64,000 bases of DNA, from assembly GCF_013178945.1 (NCBI RefSeq), contig NZ_JABFDM010000003.1, positions 248,001 through 312,000 of the forward strand, given 5' to 3'. This document shows, in pieces, positions 7,946-15,570 of this stretch. The stretch's first letter is position 1. Each line of letters starts with the position of its first letter. The position numbers and the translations under genes were made by a program. The notes below the pieces were generated by a model, which did not search any database, was not told the DNA's origin, and saw only the letters and a program-made list of their open reading frames with translations. Source of the DNA: Bradyrhizobium aeschynomenes. Its GTDB lineage: Bacteria; Pseudomonadota; Alphaproteobacteria; Rhizobiales; Xanthobacteraceae.

Positions 7946-8341
7946 TTACTGCTTCTGCTTGCCGTCCTTGTCGAACGAGGCGATGTACGCCCACAGGTTG
8001 TTGATCTCGGTCTCGTTCTTGATGCCCGCGAAGGTCATCTTGGTGCCGGGGATCTTGCCCTTCGGATCCTTGATGTATTCCTTGAACACGGCCTCGTTCC
8101 AGGTGATGCCCGAGTTCTTGTTCGCTTCCGAATAGTTGTAGTCCGGCGCGGTGCCCGACTTGCGGCCATCGAGGCCGTTCAGTTCCGGGCCGACCTTGTT
8201 CTTCGCGCCTTCGCCGATCGCATGGCAGGGCAGGCACTTGTTGAAGGAGGTCTTGCCGGCGGCGGCATCCTGCGCCAGCACGGCCGAGGTCAACGACGAC
8301 GAGGCGATCACGACGAGCGCAGTCAAAGTCAGTTTCTTCAT
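7946..8341 (-). CDS. cytochrome c2-like class I cytochrome c
   Basis: The 131-residue precursor has a signal peptide (MKKLTLTALVVIASSSLTSA, cleaved near VLAQ) and a single haem-binding motif CLPCH at residues 36-40. The Met ligand region IPGTKMTFAGI lies near the C-terminus and the final helix is EINNLWAYIASF. This is the soluble periplasmic electron carrier type that links the bc1 complex to oxidases or, in phototrophs, to the reaction centre. It is divergent from glcD with about 210 bp between them. A functional link to glycolate oxidation is possible but unproven. Confidence 0.9.
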   Translation of the reverse strand: MKKLTLTALVVIASSSLTSAVLAQDAAAGKTSFNKCLPCHAIGEGAKNKVGPELNGLDGRKSGTAPDYNYSEANKNSGITWNEAVFKEYIKDPKGKIPGTKMTFAGIKNETEINNLWAYIASFDKDGKQKQ

Positions 8342-8552
8342 GGATCAGGCTCTGTGGTTTCGAGACAAAAATCGTGCGCAGGTTTGTGGCATGGCCTCCG
8401 CCCTCAGACAAGCCGTCCATCGGGATAGGGTTCATTTGATCGCCACGAACTTTGCGCGGCAGCAAACAGCGAAACCGGCCGCGTCCGCCTACCCAAAGCG
8501 CCGCGGTTGTGGTTGATATGACGGTCGAAATCGACTTCAGGAGACGCGCGCG

Positions 8553-10046
8553 ATGGCCATCATGATGCCGGAGGCTGATCAGGCGGTGCTGGCGCGCCGC
8601 GGCGAGATCGTTGCTGCACTGCGCGCGATTGTCCCAGGCGAGGGCGTCATCGACAGCGCCGCCGAAATGCTGCCTTACGAGTCCGACGGATTGATGGCCT
8701 ATCGCCAGCCGCCGATGGTCGTGGTGCTGCCGGAGACGACGGCACAGGTTTCGCAGGTTCTGAAATACTGCCATCAACAAGGCATCAAAGTGGTTCCGCG
8801 CGGCTCCGGCACGTCGCTGTCGGGCGGCGCTCTGCCATTGGCCGATGGCGTGCTGCTCGGCCTCGGCAAGTTCAAGCGCATCCGCGAGATCGATTTCGAC
8901 AACCGCGTCGTCGTCACCGAGCCGGGGGTCACCAATCTCGCCATCAGCCAGGCGGTGGCGCATGCCGGCTTCTACTACGCGCCAGATCCGTCGTCGCAGA
9001 TCGCCTGCTCGATCGGCGGTAATGTCGCGGAGAATTCCGGCGGCGTGCACTGCCTCAAATACGGCATGACCACCAACAACGTGCTGGGATGCGAGATCGT
9101 GCTGATCAACGGCGAGGTGTTGCGTATCGGAGGCAAGTGCAACGAGAACGCCGGCTATGATCTGATGGGCCTGATCACCGGCTCGGAGGGGCTGCTCGGC
9201 GTCGTCACCGAGGTGACCGTGCGCATTCTGCAAAAACCGGAGACGGCACGCGCGCTGATGGTCGGCTTCGCGCAAGTCGAGGCCGCCGGCGAATGCGTCG
9301 CGCGCATCATCGGAGCCGGCATCATCCCCGGCGGCATGGAGATGATGGACAAGCCGGCCATTCACGCCGCCGAGGCCTTCGTCCATGCCGGCTATCCGCT
9401 CGACGTCGAGGCGCTCCTGATCATCGAGCTCGACGGCCCCGGCGTCGAGGTCGACGAGCTGATCAGCCGCGTCGAGGCGATCGCGAATGGCTGCGGCTCG
9501 ACCACCTGCCGGATCTCGACCTCGGAGGCCGAGCGCAACCTGTTCTGGGCCGGCCGCAAGGCGGCCTTCCCGGCGGTGGGCCGCATCTCGCCGGACTATC
9601 TCTGCATGGACGGCACGATCCCGCGCGGCGCGCTGCCCAAGGCGCTGGCGCGCATCCGCGAGCTGTCGGAGAAGTATCAGCTCGGCTGCGCCAACGTGTT
9701 CCATGCCGGCGACGGCAATCTGCATCCGTTGATCCTCTACGACGCCAACAAGCCCGGCGAGATGGAGCGCGCCGAGGCCTTCGGCGCCGACATCCTGCGC
9801 TGCTGTGTCGAGCTCGGCGGTGTCCTCACCGGCGAGCACGGCGTCGGCATCGAGAAGCGCGACCTGATGCCCGACATGTTCACCGAGATCGACCTCAACC
9901 AGCAGCAACGCGTGAAATGCGCGTTCGACAGCCAGGGGCTGCTCAACCCGGGCAAGGTGTTTCCGACCTTGCATCGCTGCGCGGAGCTGGGCCGGATGCA
10001 CGTGCATGCGGGCAAGCTGGCGTTTCCGGATCTGCCGCGGTTCTGA
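8553..10046 (+). CDS. glcD: glycolate oxidase FAD-binding subunit GlcD
   Basis: This 497-residue FAD-dependent subunit of glycolate dehydrogenase oxidises glycolate to glyoxylate together with GlcE and GlcF. Seen are the PCMH-type FAD loop VVPRGSGTSLSGGALPL, the segments GGNVAENSGGVHCLKYGM and GSEGLLGVVTEV, and the C-terminal FAD-oxidase motifs FHAGDGNLHP and GEHGVGIEK. AGGAGA lies 8 nt before the ATG. The usual partners are not immediately downstream: glcE starts about 4.3 kb further on, past repeats and accessory genes. Confidence 0.94.
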   Translation: MAIMMPEADQAVLARRGEIVAALRAIVPGEGVIDSAAEMLPYESDGLMAYRQPPMVVVLPETTAQVSQVLKYCHQQGIKVVPRGSGTSLSGGALPLADGVLLGLGKFKRIREIDFDNRVVVTEPGVTNLAISQAVAHAGFYYAPDPSSQIACSIGGNVAENSGGVHCLKYGMTTNNVLGCEIVLINGEVLRIGGKCNENAGYDLMGLITGSEGLLGVVTEVTVRILQKPETARALMVGFAQVEAAGECVARIIGAGIIPGGMEMMDKPAIHAAEAFVHAGYPLDVEALLIIELDGPGVEVDELISRVEAIANGCGSTTCRISTSEAERNLFWAGRKAAFPAVGRISPDYLCMDGTIPRGALPKALARIRELSEKYQLGCANVFHAGDGNLHPLILYDANKPGEMERAEAFGADILRCCVELGGVLTGEHGVGIEKRDLMPDMFTEIDLNQQQRVKCAFDSQGLLNPGKVFPTLHRCAELGRMHVHAGKLAFPDLPRF

Positions 10047-10128
10047 GGCGCGCGCATGCGGGCAGGGCGGTGTCATCTGTCGTCTGCCCACCGACATCTG
10101 CTCGATCTCACGCGACACTCTCTCCCCA

Positions 10129-10277
10129 CGTCATTCCGGGGCGCCCGCAGGGCGAGCCCGGAATCCATAACCACAGGCCGCTGTGTGAGGCCCGCCGGCA
10201 ACTCCATCTCGTTCCAACAACATCCGCTCGTGGTTATGGATTCCGGGCTCATCGCTTCGCGATGCCCCGGAATGACG
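10129..10277. repeat. 149-bp palindromic intergenic element, copy 1
   Basis: Outer arms CGTCATTCCGGGGC and GCCCCGGAATGACG, and inner arms around GGAATCCATAACCAC and GTGGTTATGGATTCC, enclose a variable centre of about 50 bp. A second element with the same ends begins 80 bp later. The arrangement predicts a long cruciform or RNA hairpin. There is no coding content and no transposase. Confidence 0.85.
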
Positions 10278-10356
10278 CGGAGAGAGGTTGCCCCACTCAT
10301 CCATCGTCCCCTCTGACGCACGGCGACTGCTCGATCGCGCCCCCTCTCTCTCCCCA

Positions 10357-10505
10357 CGTCATTCCGGGGCGCCCGCAGGGCGAGCCCGGAATCCATAACC
10401 ACAGCCCGTTGAGTGAGGCACGCCGGCAGCTCCATCTCGCTCCACCAACATCCGCTCGGGGTTATGGATTCCGGGCTCATCGCTTCGCGATGCCCCGGAA
10501 TGACG
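10357..10505. repeat. 149-bp palindromic intergenic element, copy 2
   Basis: Same length, orientation and arm sequences as copy 1, with scattered substitutions mostly in the central part. Both copies are preceded by the same TCTCTCCCCA lead-in. Confidence 0.85.
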
Positions 10506-10620
10506 GTGGAGAGAGCCTGCCTCCATCCACATTCCACCCCTCAGACACACGCCCGCAGCCCCGCGGCGTCCTCCGCCCAGGTGATGCGACCGTCCGCCCT
10601 CCAAAACCAATCGAGAGGGC

Positions 10621-10727
10621 ACGGGGAATGCCGGGTGAAGGCCTCACCCATGGCCCGCCTGCAACAAAAAAAGCAGGCGGCAGTCACCACAGGTTCAGCC
10701 GAACATCCGGCATTCCCCGCGTGGCGG
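10621..10727. repeat. nested inverted-repeat element
   Basis: An outer perfect 13-bp pair (CGGGGAATGCCGG at 10622 and CCGGCATTCCCCG at 10707) encloses an inner pair, CCGCCTGC / GCAGGCGG, around an A-rich loop. The unit looks like the start of a larger multicopy intergenic element known to me from Bradyrhizobium genomes, where it is often mis-called as a protein. Copy number was not checked here. Confidence 0.55.
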
Positions 10728-11209
10728 TCTTAACGCTTATACGTGCTCGCCCCGGGGATCGGCGTTGTTGTCCCCGTCGCCGACGCGACGCGTTCAGGCG
10801 TCATCGCCGGCTTGACCTCAGCACCGGGAGGCCAGGCCCACACGATTTCACGTCCGCATCGAAATCGTTCGTCGGCGCGACACGAAGCCACGCTGCGACC
10901 CGACACGGCCACCACATCCCCACCCCACGTATCGTGACGACCGCGCGTACGTCCCTCTCGGAGGGGTGAGTCGGGCGGAGCATGGCATGAATTCTGTAAA
11001 AACGAAACCGGAAAATCTCGCGAGGAGGTGGCTTGGCGTTCAGATCTGAAATGGCTGGCTAATTTCTCATTCTGAGCGCTATTGGCTTGACACGGATGCC
11101 GTGAGATCAAGCAAAACGTTTGGGTGATTTGCCCGGGGCCTGAAGCCCTGCTGTCGTGGATTGGTCAAAGTCCTCGATGGCGACTTGGGCCAGCACAGTC
11201 CGAAACTAA
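10728..11209. other. intergenic region without a supported gene
   Basis: About 480 bp lie between the nested repeat and the leftward gene ending at 11210. Frames here are rich in Arg, Pro and Ser, lack ribosome sites and show no conserved motif. The stretch after 10980 is more AT-rich than the flanks. No RNA gene was recognised. Confidence 0.5.
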
Positions 11210-11944
11210 TCAAGCTTGCCTAAGCACGGCTCGGCATAGCTCCTCGATATCGTGGATAGCTTTCTCGATCTTGCGATCAGACTCGTCAGGGCGTTCTGCT
11301 GTTCCCCAACCGAGCTCGTTCAAAAGAGGCTCGATGCTGGTTTTGAAAGAGTGACGGTGATCGCCTTCATCGTCTTGTGGCGCCATTTGAATGATAATAC
11401 TCGCAGCGGTTATTATCTTGATCTGGACGCTGAAAACTTCTTCGAAGGGCGCAGTCGCAGCTTCGCCAAAATAAGCGATGAAAGAGTAGCGTAGAGAGCG
11501 CAATCGAGCGAACACCTCCTTGTTCTGTGTTAGGCGTTCAATTGGTATGAAGTATCTGTTGCGCTGTTCTTGCTGAGCCTTGCTCTCGCCTTCGAGAGCC
11601 GTGCGGCTAGCGCCTTCGCCGCCATATATGCCGCGACTGCGGGCCGAAATAAACACGTCTCGGGCCTCATAAAAGGCAGTGAGAGCTTGTTCAGCCAGTT
11701 CGACCTTTCGTTTATGATCGTGTAGATCTCGGTCATATTTGAACTTGCGCTCCGCAAGATCTTTGTCGAAATTGAACTTGCGTTCAGCCAGCGTCTCGTC
11801 GGCCACAATGCGTCGACTTAGGAGCCACGCTTGTACTCCACCGCTTATTATACCGCCGACGAGTACGCCGACCAGCCCTGAAACCGCCGATACTAATTGC
11901 CAGGGCTGACCAGCGACTTGGGTTAGTGGGCCTGGATCGGGCAA
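11210..11944 (-). CDS. hypothetical membrane-anchored coiled-coil protein
   Basis: The 244-residue protein has one N-terminal transmembrane helix (residues about 20-42, LVGVLVGGIISGGVQAWLL). A charged repeat-like segment follows, with LAERKFNFDKD and LAERKFKYDRD in tandem, predicted as a coiled coil. The C-terminal half is helical and soluble and contains SFIAYFGEAATAPFEEVF. No enzymatic motif is seen. Base composition is more AT-rich and codon use less biased than in neighbours, which suggests recent acquisition. It is divergent from the DUF3883 gene across about 195 bp, so the two may be a pair. Confidence 0.7.
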   Translation of the reverse strand: MPDPGPLTQVAGQPWQLVSAVSGLVGVLVGGIISGGVQAWLLSRRIVADETLAERKFNFDKDLAERKFKYDRDLHDHKRKVELAEQALTAFYEARDVFISARSRGIYGGEGASRTALEGESKAQQEQRNRYFIPIERLTQNKEVFARLRSLRYSFIAYFGEAATAPFEEVFSVQIKIITAASIIIQMAPQDDEGDHRHSFKTSIEPLLNELGWGTAERPDESDRKIEKAIHDIEELCRAVLRQA

Positions 11945-12035
11945 GGTCGCTCCGCATCAGTTAAATACATAAATTTTATCAACGTATCGTGCGGCGATGG
12001 CCGGTGCAATAGTTGCGTGGTGCTATAGAAATGCT

Positions 12036-12070
12036 AGCGCATAGGGCTATAGCCGAGGCGTAGTCCGCAG
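12036..12070 (+). repeat. degenerate copy of the GCGTAGGGCGGATTAGCC-type repeat
   Basis: This 35-bp stretch aligns in direct orientation with the better conserved copies near 13051 and 13931, with several substitutions. It lies 70 bp upstream of the DUF3883 gene. Confidence 0.45.
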
Positions 12071-12139
12071 TTCCTTTCGGCATCGCCGCTTGTCCGGCGT
12101 CAATCATGGTGCTCTTCTATCTGCCTGGGAGCGATATCG

Positions 12140-12979
12140 ATGGCGGGTGACTGGACTGACGAGCAGAACGACGCAATAGTTGCGGACTATTTTGAAATGT
12201 TCGTGAACGAACTTGCTGGACAGCCCTACAATAAGGCTGAGCACAACCGGGCGCTGCAAAGCATGATTCATCGGCCACGCGGTGCCATCGAGTACAAGCA
12301 TCAGAACATCAGCGCGGTGCTCAAAGGGCTAAACGAGGACTGGATCCAAGGCTATAAGCCGGCATTCAATTATCAGCTCGCGCTTGCCGATGCCGTGGAT
12401 CGCTGGCTGCGTAGCCACCCGGATTGGCTCGAACGTGCTATGCGTACCGCGATAGAAGACACTCGGCTAACCCTGCAAGAGCCTAAGGAACTTTGGATCG
12501 GGCCGCCGCCGACCTACAGCAACGCGCCGCCGCCTGCTGAGCTTGAGCAGATGCAAGCGGTTGCTAGGAGATACGACGTCGCTGAGCGTGACGCCCGCAA
12601 TCGGAAGCTGGGGCGCGCCGGCGAGGAGCGCGTGCTTGCGCACGAGCGCGCAACGCTTCTCGCCGCCGGCCGAAGCGACCTTGTGCATCGGATACGATGG
12701 GTATCGGAACTCGATGGGGATGGCGCGGGCTATGATATCCAAAGTTTCGAGCCTAACGGTGGCGAGCGGCTAATCGAAGTGAAAACTACCAATGGCTGGG
12801 AGCGTTCGCCGTTTTACATTAGCCGCAACGAGCTGGAGTTTGCCGAGGCGCATTATGACGAGTGGCGGCTTGTGCGAGTGTGGAACTTCGCTCGCGAGCC
12901 GCGTGCCTTTGAGCTAAGTCCTCCGCTCGACGCACACGTCTCGTTGATGGCAACTAGCTATCAAGCGACCTTTTTATAG
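12140..12979 (+). CDS. DUF3883 / PD-(D/E)XK-like nuclease-domain protein
   Basis: The 279-residue protein has two parts. The N-terminal part (about 1-110) has the segment AIEYKHQNISAVLKG and YKPAFNYQLALADAV, a module I recall from putative endonucleases. The C-terminal DUF3883 domain (about 155-265) has GRAGEERVLAHE, then GYDIQSFE with Asp199, and LIEVKTT with Glu213 and Lys215. These together fit the PD-(D/E)XK nuclease core. Such domains occur in restriction and defence proteins. No methylase or helicase is adjacent. The gene is AT-richer than its surroundings and lies between direct repeats, so transfer is likely. Activity is untested. Confidence 0.75.
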   Translation: MAGDWTDEQNDAIVADYFEMFVNELAGQPYNKAEHNRALQSMIHRPRGAIEYKHQNISAVLKGLNEDWIQGYKPAFNYQLALADAVDRWLRSHPDWLERAMRTAIEDTRLTLQEPKELWIGPPPTYSNAPPPAELEQMQAVARRYDVAERDARNRKLGRAGEERVLAHERATLLAAGRSDLVHRIRWVSELDGDGAGYDIQSFEPNGGERLIEVKTTNGWERSPFYISRNELEFAEAHYDEWRLVRVWNFAREPRAFELSPPLDAHVSLMATSYQATFL

Positions 12980-13050
12980 CCATCTGAAGCGGGCTGTTTC
13001 TGCTTTGAGTTTGTCCCGCTAGCGCGCGTAAGCTCGGAAGTTGCGCTTAC
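12980..13050. other. short spacer after the DUF3883 gene
   Basis: This is the first part of the roughly 280-bp gap that ends at the ClpP-like gene. The rest of the gap is the repeat at 13051 plus about 130 bp in which nothing is recognised. Confidence 0.4.
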
Positions 13051-13122
13051 AGCGCGTAGGGCGGATTAGCCGAAGGCGTAATCCGCAGCGTGGCTTGAAA
13101 GGGGGGGTACGCTTCGCTAACC
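13051..13122 (+). repeat. GCGTAGGGCGGATTAGCC-type intergenic repeat, copy A
   Basis: The element contains the dyad GCGGATTA / TAATCCGC (13061-13086) followed by a second half ending in CGCTTCGCTAACCCG. It has the same orientation as the degenerate copy at 12036 and copy B at 13931. Such elements, mentioning GGGTTAGCGAAGCGTAACCC, are widespread in intergenic DNA of proteobacteria. Confidence 0.7.
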
Positions 13123-13259
13123 CGTCAAGCGGACATAGGTCCCGACGATACTGCTCCCTCGCCTTGGAGCGGGACCGCCGTTACTTGGCCGGTTGGAACC
13201 GGGCTCGGGATTACAGTGAGTGCATTTAACTAGAGAGCCCGTTTAGATCGACAATCCAT

Positions 13260-13724
13260 CTACCGCAGCCCGTTGCCGGAGGCCGGGACGTTGATCGCGC
13301 ATGGCCGATAGAGCGCTTGGAGCTCCTTGCCGCGAAGGAAGATCGGATGTGCGGTCAGGCCGCCCTGGCGCGTGATCCATCGTTTGATCGGGGCCGGGTA
13401 GAGGTCAAACAGCATCCGCGTTGCTTCCGGGTTCGGGACAGGACGAAAAAAGGGCCCCAGATCGTCAGTTTCCCTGAACGTGAACACGGCTCGCGGGGTA
13501 ACGCAGATCCTGTCGCGCGGAAGGGTCCCCAGCACGATCGTGCAGGCTCCCCCGCAGATCCCGTCGATGATGACCTGCTCGCCGGAGTCGCGCAGGAGTT
13601 TGAATTTGTCGACATAAGTTCCGATACGTCCGCCCGGGTCGTCGGCAATGCGCACCGTCGCCTGGCCCGCGCCCATGCCGGCCAGCACGAGCGCGGCGGT
13701 CAGTATCCCCATCACAAGCTTCAT
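13260..13724 (-). CDS. exported ClpP/crotonase-fold-like hypothetical protein
   Basis: With the start at ATG 13724, preceded by GGACGGG at 6 nt, the protein is 154 residues and opens with a signal peptide (MKLVMGILTAALVLAGMGAG). The mature part has VIIDGICGGACTIVLGTLP followed by ICVTPRAVFTF. This resembles the Gly-Gly-Ser/Ala-Cys turn and following strand of ClpP/SppA-fold proteins, although a catalytic Ser is not evident and Cys or Thr occupies the site. Length is short for that fold, so assignment is tentative. It lies in the accessory stretch between glcD and glcE. Confidence 0.6.
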   Translation of the reverse strand: MKLVMGILTAALVLAGMGAGQATVRIADDPGGRIGTYVDKFKLLRDSGEQVIIDGICGGACTIVLGTLPRDRICVTPRAVFTFRETDDLGPFFRPVPNPEATRMLFDLYPAPIKRWITRQGGLTAHPIFLRGKELQALYRPCAINVPASGNGLR

Positions 13725-13866
13725 CTGCATCCCGTCCAGTCGCATCACATCCGATCATCTTGCTTGATCCGCATCGTCGCACCGTTCGTCGTCGTCGCGG
13801 TTTTGTCCAGGGCGGCCGTGCGGCATGGACGGTGTCGTCCCGACTCGTGCCTCGGAGGGACGCAAG

Positions 13867-13918
13867 ACAAGCTCCGGATTCCGGGTTCAAGGCCTGCGGC
13901 CTTGCCCCGGAATGACGG
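13867..13918. repeat. compact palindrome related to the 149-bp elements
   Basis: ATTCCGGGTTC pairs in part with CCCCGGAATGACGG across an inner AAGGCC/GGCCTT hairpin. It shares the CCGGAATGACG end with the 149-bp elements but lacks their long centre. Confidence 0.55.
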
Positions 13919-13930
13919 GGATGGTGACGC

Positions 13931-14016
13931 AGCGCGTAGGGCGGATGAGCCGAAGGCGTCATTCGCAATGTGGCGCGAAAGGTCGGCGGGTTACGCTGCG
14001 CTAACCCGCCCTACGG
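13931..14016 (+). repeat. GCGTAGGGCGGATTAGCC-type intergenic repeat, copy B
   Basis: The first half matches copy A at most positions. The second half is a perfect hairpin with 9-bp arms, GGCGGGTTA / TAACCCGCC (13985-14010), closed by CTACGGACTGCGCGC. Confidence 0.7.
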
Positions 14017-14063
14017 ACTGCGCGCCATGGGTGCACCACCCGTGTGGCTGCCCCTCACCCCAA

Positions 14064-14092
14064 CCCTCTCCCCGTGAAGGACGGGGAGAGGG
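14064..14092. repeat. short GC palindrome upstream of glcE
   Basis: Perfect 12-bp arms CCCTCTCCCCGT / ACGGGGAGAGGG with a 5-nt loop form a common bradyrhizobial intergenic hairpin. The remaining 240 bp to glcE show no supported gene. Confidence 0.6.
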
Positions 14093-14331
14093 AGCGCACC
14101 GCGCGTGGGGGATGGCTCGTGTCGCGTCGACAGCGCTGCTGGCGAGTCCGCGCTCCAAGACCTCGAACGTTCCGCCCGGCGCTTCCGTCGTTCCCTCTCA
14201 TCTCCTTGTCCCCGCACGATCTTTTCGCCACCCCGGGCTGCCCTTTTCGTCCATCATGCTCTAGAACGACTCCAACGCAGGTGGCCGCGCGTCGCGGTCG
14301 CCCGCATCATCAACAAGCAAGGCGAGCAGTG

Positions 14332-15570
14332 GTGGACGCCCTGAAGGTACGGAACGCAGCCGATGTGGAGGAGGTGGTCCGCTCGGCGATCGCCAATGAG
14401 CAGCCGATCGAGGTGATCGGGCATGGCTCGAAGCGCGGGATCGGCCAGGTGACGGCGACCAATGCCGTGCTCGACCTGTCGGCGCTGAGCGCGGTGGTCT
14501 CCTATGAGCCGAACGAGCTGATCATCACGGCGCAGGCCGGGGCGCCGCTCGGCGACTTGCTGTCGCTGATCGATTCGAAGAGCCAGCAATTCGCGTTCGA
14601 GCCGATGGATACGGGTCCGCTGCTGGGGACCACGGGCCGGGGAACGCTGGGCGGGATGATCGCGGCGGGGCTGGCGGGGCCGCGGCGGGTCAGGGCCGGC
14701 GGGGTGCGCGATCACCTGCTCGGGGCTTACGCCGTGTCCGGCTTCGGCGAGAGCTTCAAGACCGGCGGCAAGGTGGTGAAGAACGTCACCGGCTATGACC
14801 TCTGCAAGCTGCTGGCGGGCTCCTGGGGCACGCTCGCGGTCATGACCGAGGCGACGCTGAAGGTGATGCCGCGGCCGGAGGCCGAGCGGACGCTGGTGCT
14901 GCGCGGGCTCGACGATCTCCGGGCCAACCGGGCGATGACGGCGGCGCTGGGCTCGCCGTTCGACGTGTCCGGCGCGGCGCACCTGCCGGCGTCGTCGCTG
15001 CGGCCTGAGGTCGAGGGGCTGGGCGCGGTCGGCTCGCCGCGCGAGGCGGTGACATTGGTTCGGCTTGAGGGCATCACGGCGTCGGCCGTGCATCGCGCGG
15101 GCTCGCTGACCAAGCTGCTGGCGCCGTTCGGCGCGGCCGAGATCGTTGCCGACGATGCCTCGGCGGCGCTGTGGAGCGCCGTGCGGGACGTGCTGCCGTT
15201 CGCGGCCCAGGGCACGCTGGGCGCCTGGACGGTGTGGCGGATCGTCTGTCCGCCGGTCTCCGGCGGCGCGCTGGGGCAGGCCCTGGCGCGGCAGACCGGC
15301 GGCGAGGTGATCTATGACTGGGGCGGCGGCCTGATCTGGGCGGCGCTGCCGCCGCAGGCGGATGCCTCCGCGGGCGTGGTGCGGAAGCTCGCGGACGCCG
15401 CCGGCGGCCACGCGATGCTGCTGCGGGCGTGGGACGAGATGCGGCTCGCGGTCGACGTCTTCCATCCGCAGCCGCCGGGCGTCGCCGCGCTGGAGGAGCG
15501 GGTTCGCGTCTCCTTCGATCCCAAGGCCATTCTCAACCGCGGGCGTATCAGGCGGAGCGTTGCTGCATGA
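14332..15570 (+). CDS. glcE: glycolate oxidase subunit GlcE
   Basis: This 412-residue FAD-binding subunit pairs with GlcD. The PCMH-type domain shows PIEVIGHGSKRGIG, LIITAQAGAPLGDLL, TTGRGTLGGMIAAGLAGPRR, and KTGGKVVKNVTGYDLCKLLAGSWGTLAV. The C-terminus ends with the family's FDPKAILNRGRI. A GTG start (VDALKVRNAADVEEVV, or the GTG one codon earlier, which has AAGG six nt upstream) was chosen because homologues begin there and the longer frame runs through a palindromic repeat. The stop overlaps the glcF start (ATGA). Confidence 0.92.
   Translation: MDALKVRNAADVEEVVRSAIANEQPIEVIGHGSKRGIGQVTATNAVLDLSALSAVVSYEPNELIITAQAGAPLGDLLSLIDSKSQQFAFEPMDTGPLLGTTGRGTLGGMIAAGLAGPRRVRAGGVRDHLLGAYAVSGFGESFKTGGKVVKNVTGYDLCKLLAGSWGTLAVMTEATLKVMPRPEAERTLVLRGLDDLRANRAMTAALGSPFDVSGAAHLPASSLRPEVEGLGAVGSPREAVTLVRLEGITASAVHRAGSLTKLLAPFGAAEIVADDASAALWSAVRDVLPFAAQGTLGAWTVWRIVCPPVSGGALGQALARQTGGEVIYDWGGGLIWAALPPQADASAGVVRKLADAAGGHAMLLRAWDEMRLAVDVFHPQPPGVAALEERVRVSFDPKAILNRGRIRRSVAA

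Noticed and set aside
6930..10118. A minus-strand frame of more than 1,000 codons across the hydrolase, cytochrome c and glcD
   Set aside because: It is antisense or out of frame to three well-supported genes; high GC with strong third-position bias leaves the opposite strand free of stops. The translation is Arg/Ala/His-rich without motifs.
10730..11110. A minus-strand 126-codon frame downstream of the nested repeat
   Set aside because: It falls in repeat-type intergenic DNA, has no ribosome site, and its composition matches frames usually mis-called in such elements.
14044..14331. N-terminal extension of GlcE by about 96 residues
   Set aside because: It reads through a palindromic repeat and homologues begin at the GTG near 14332.
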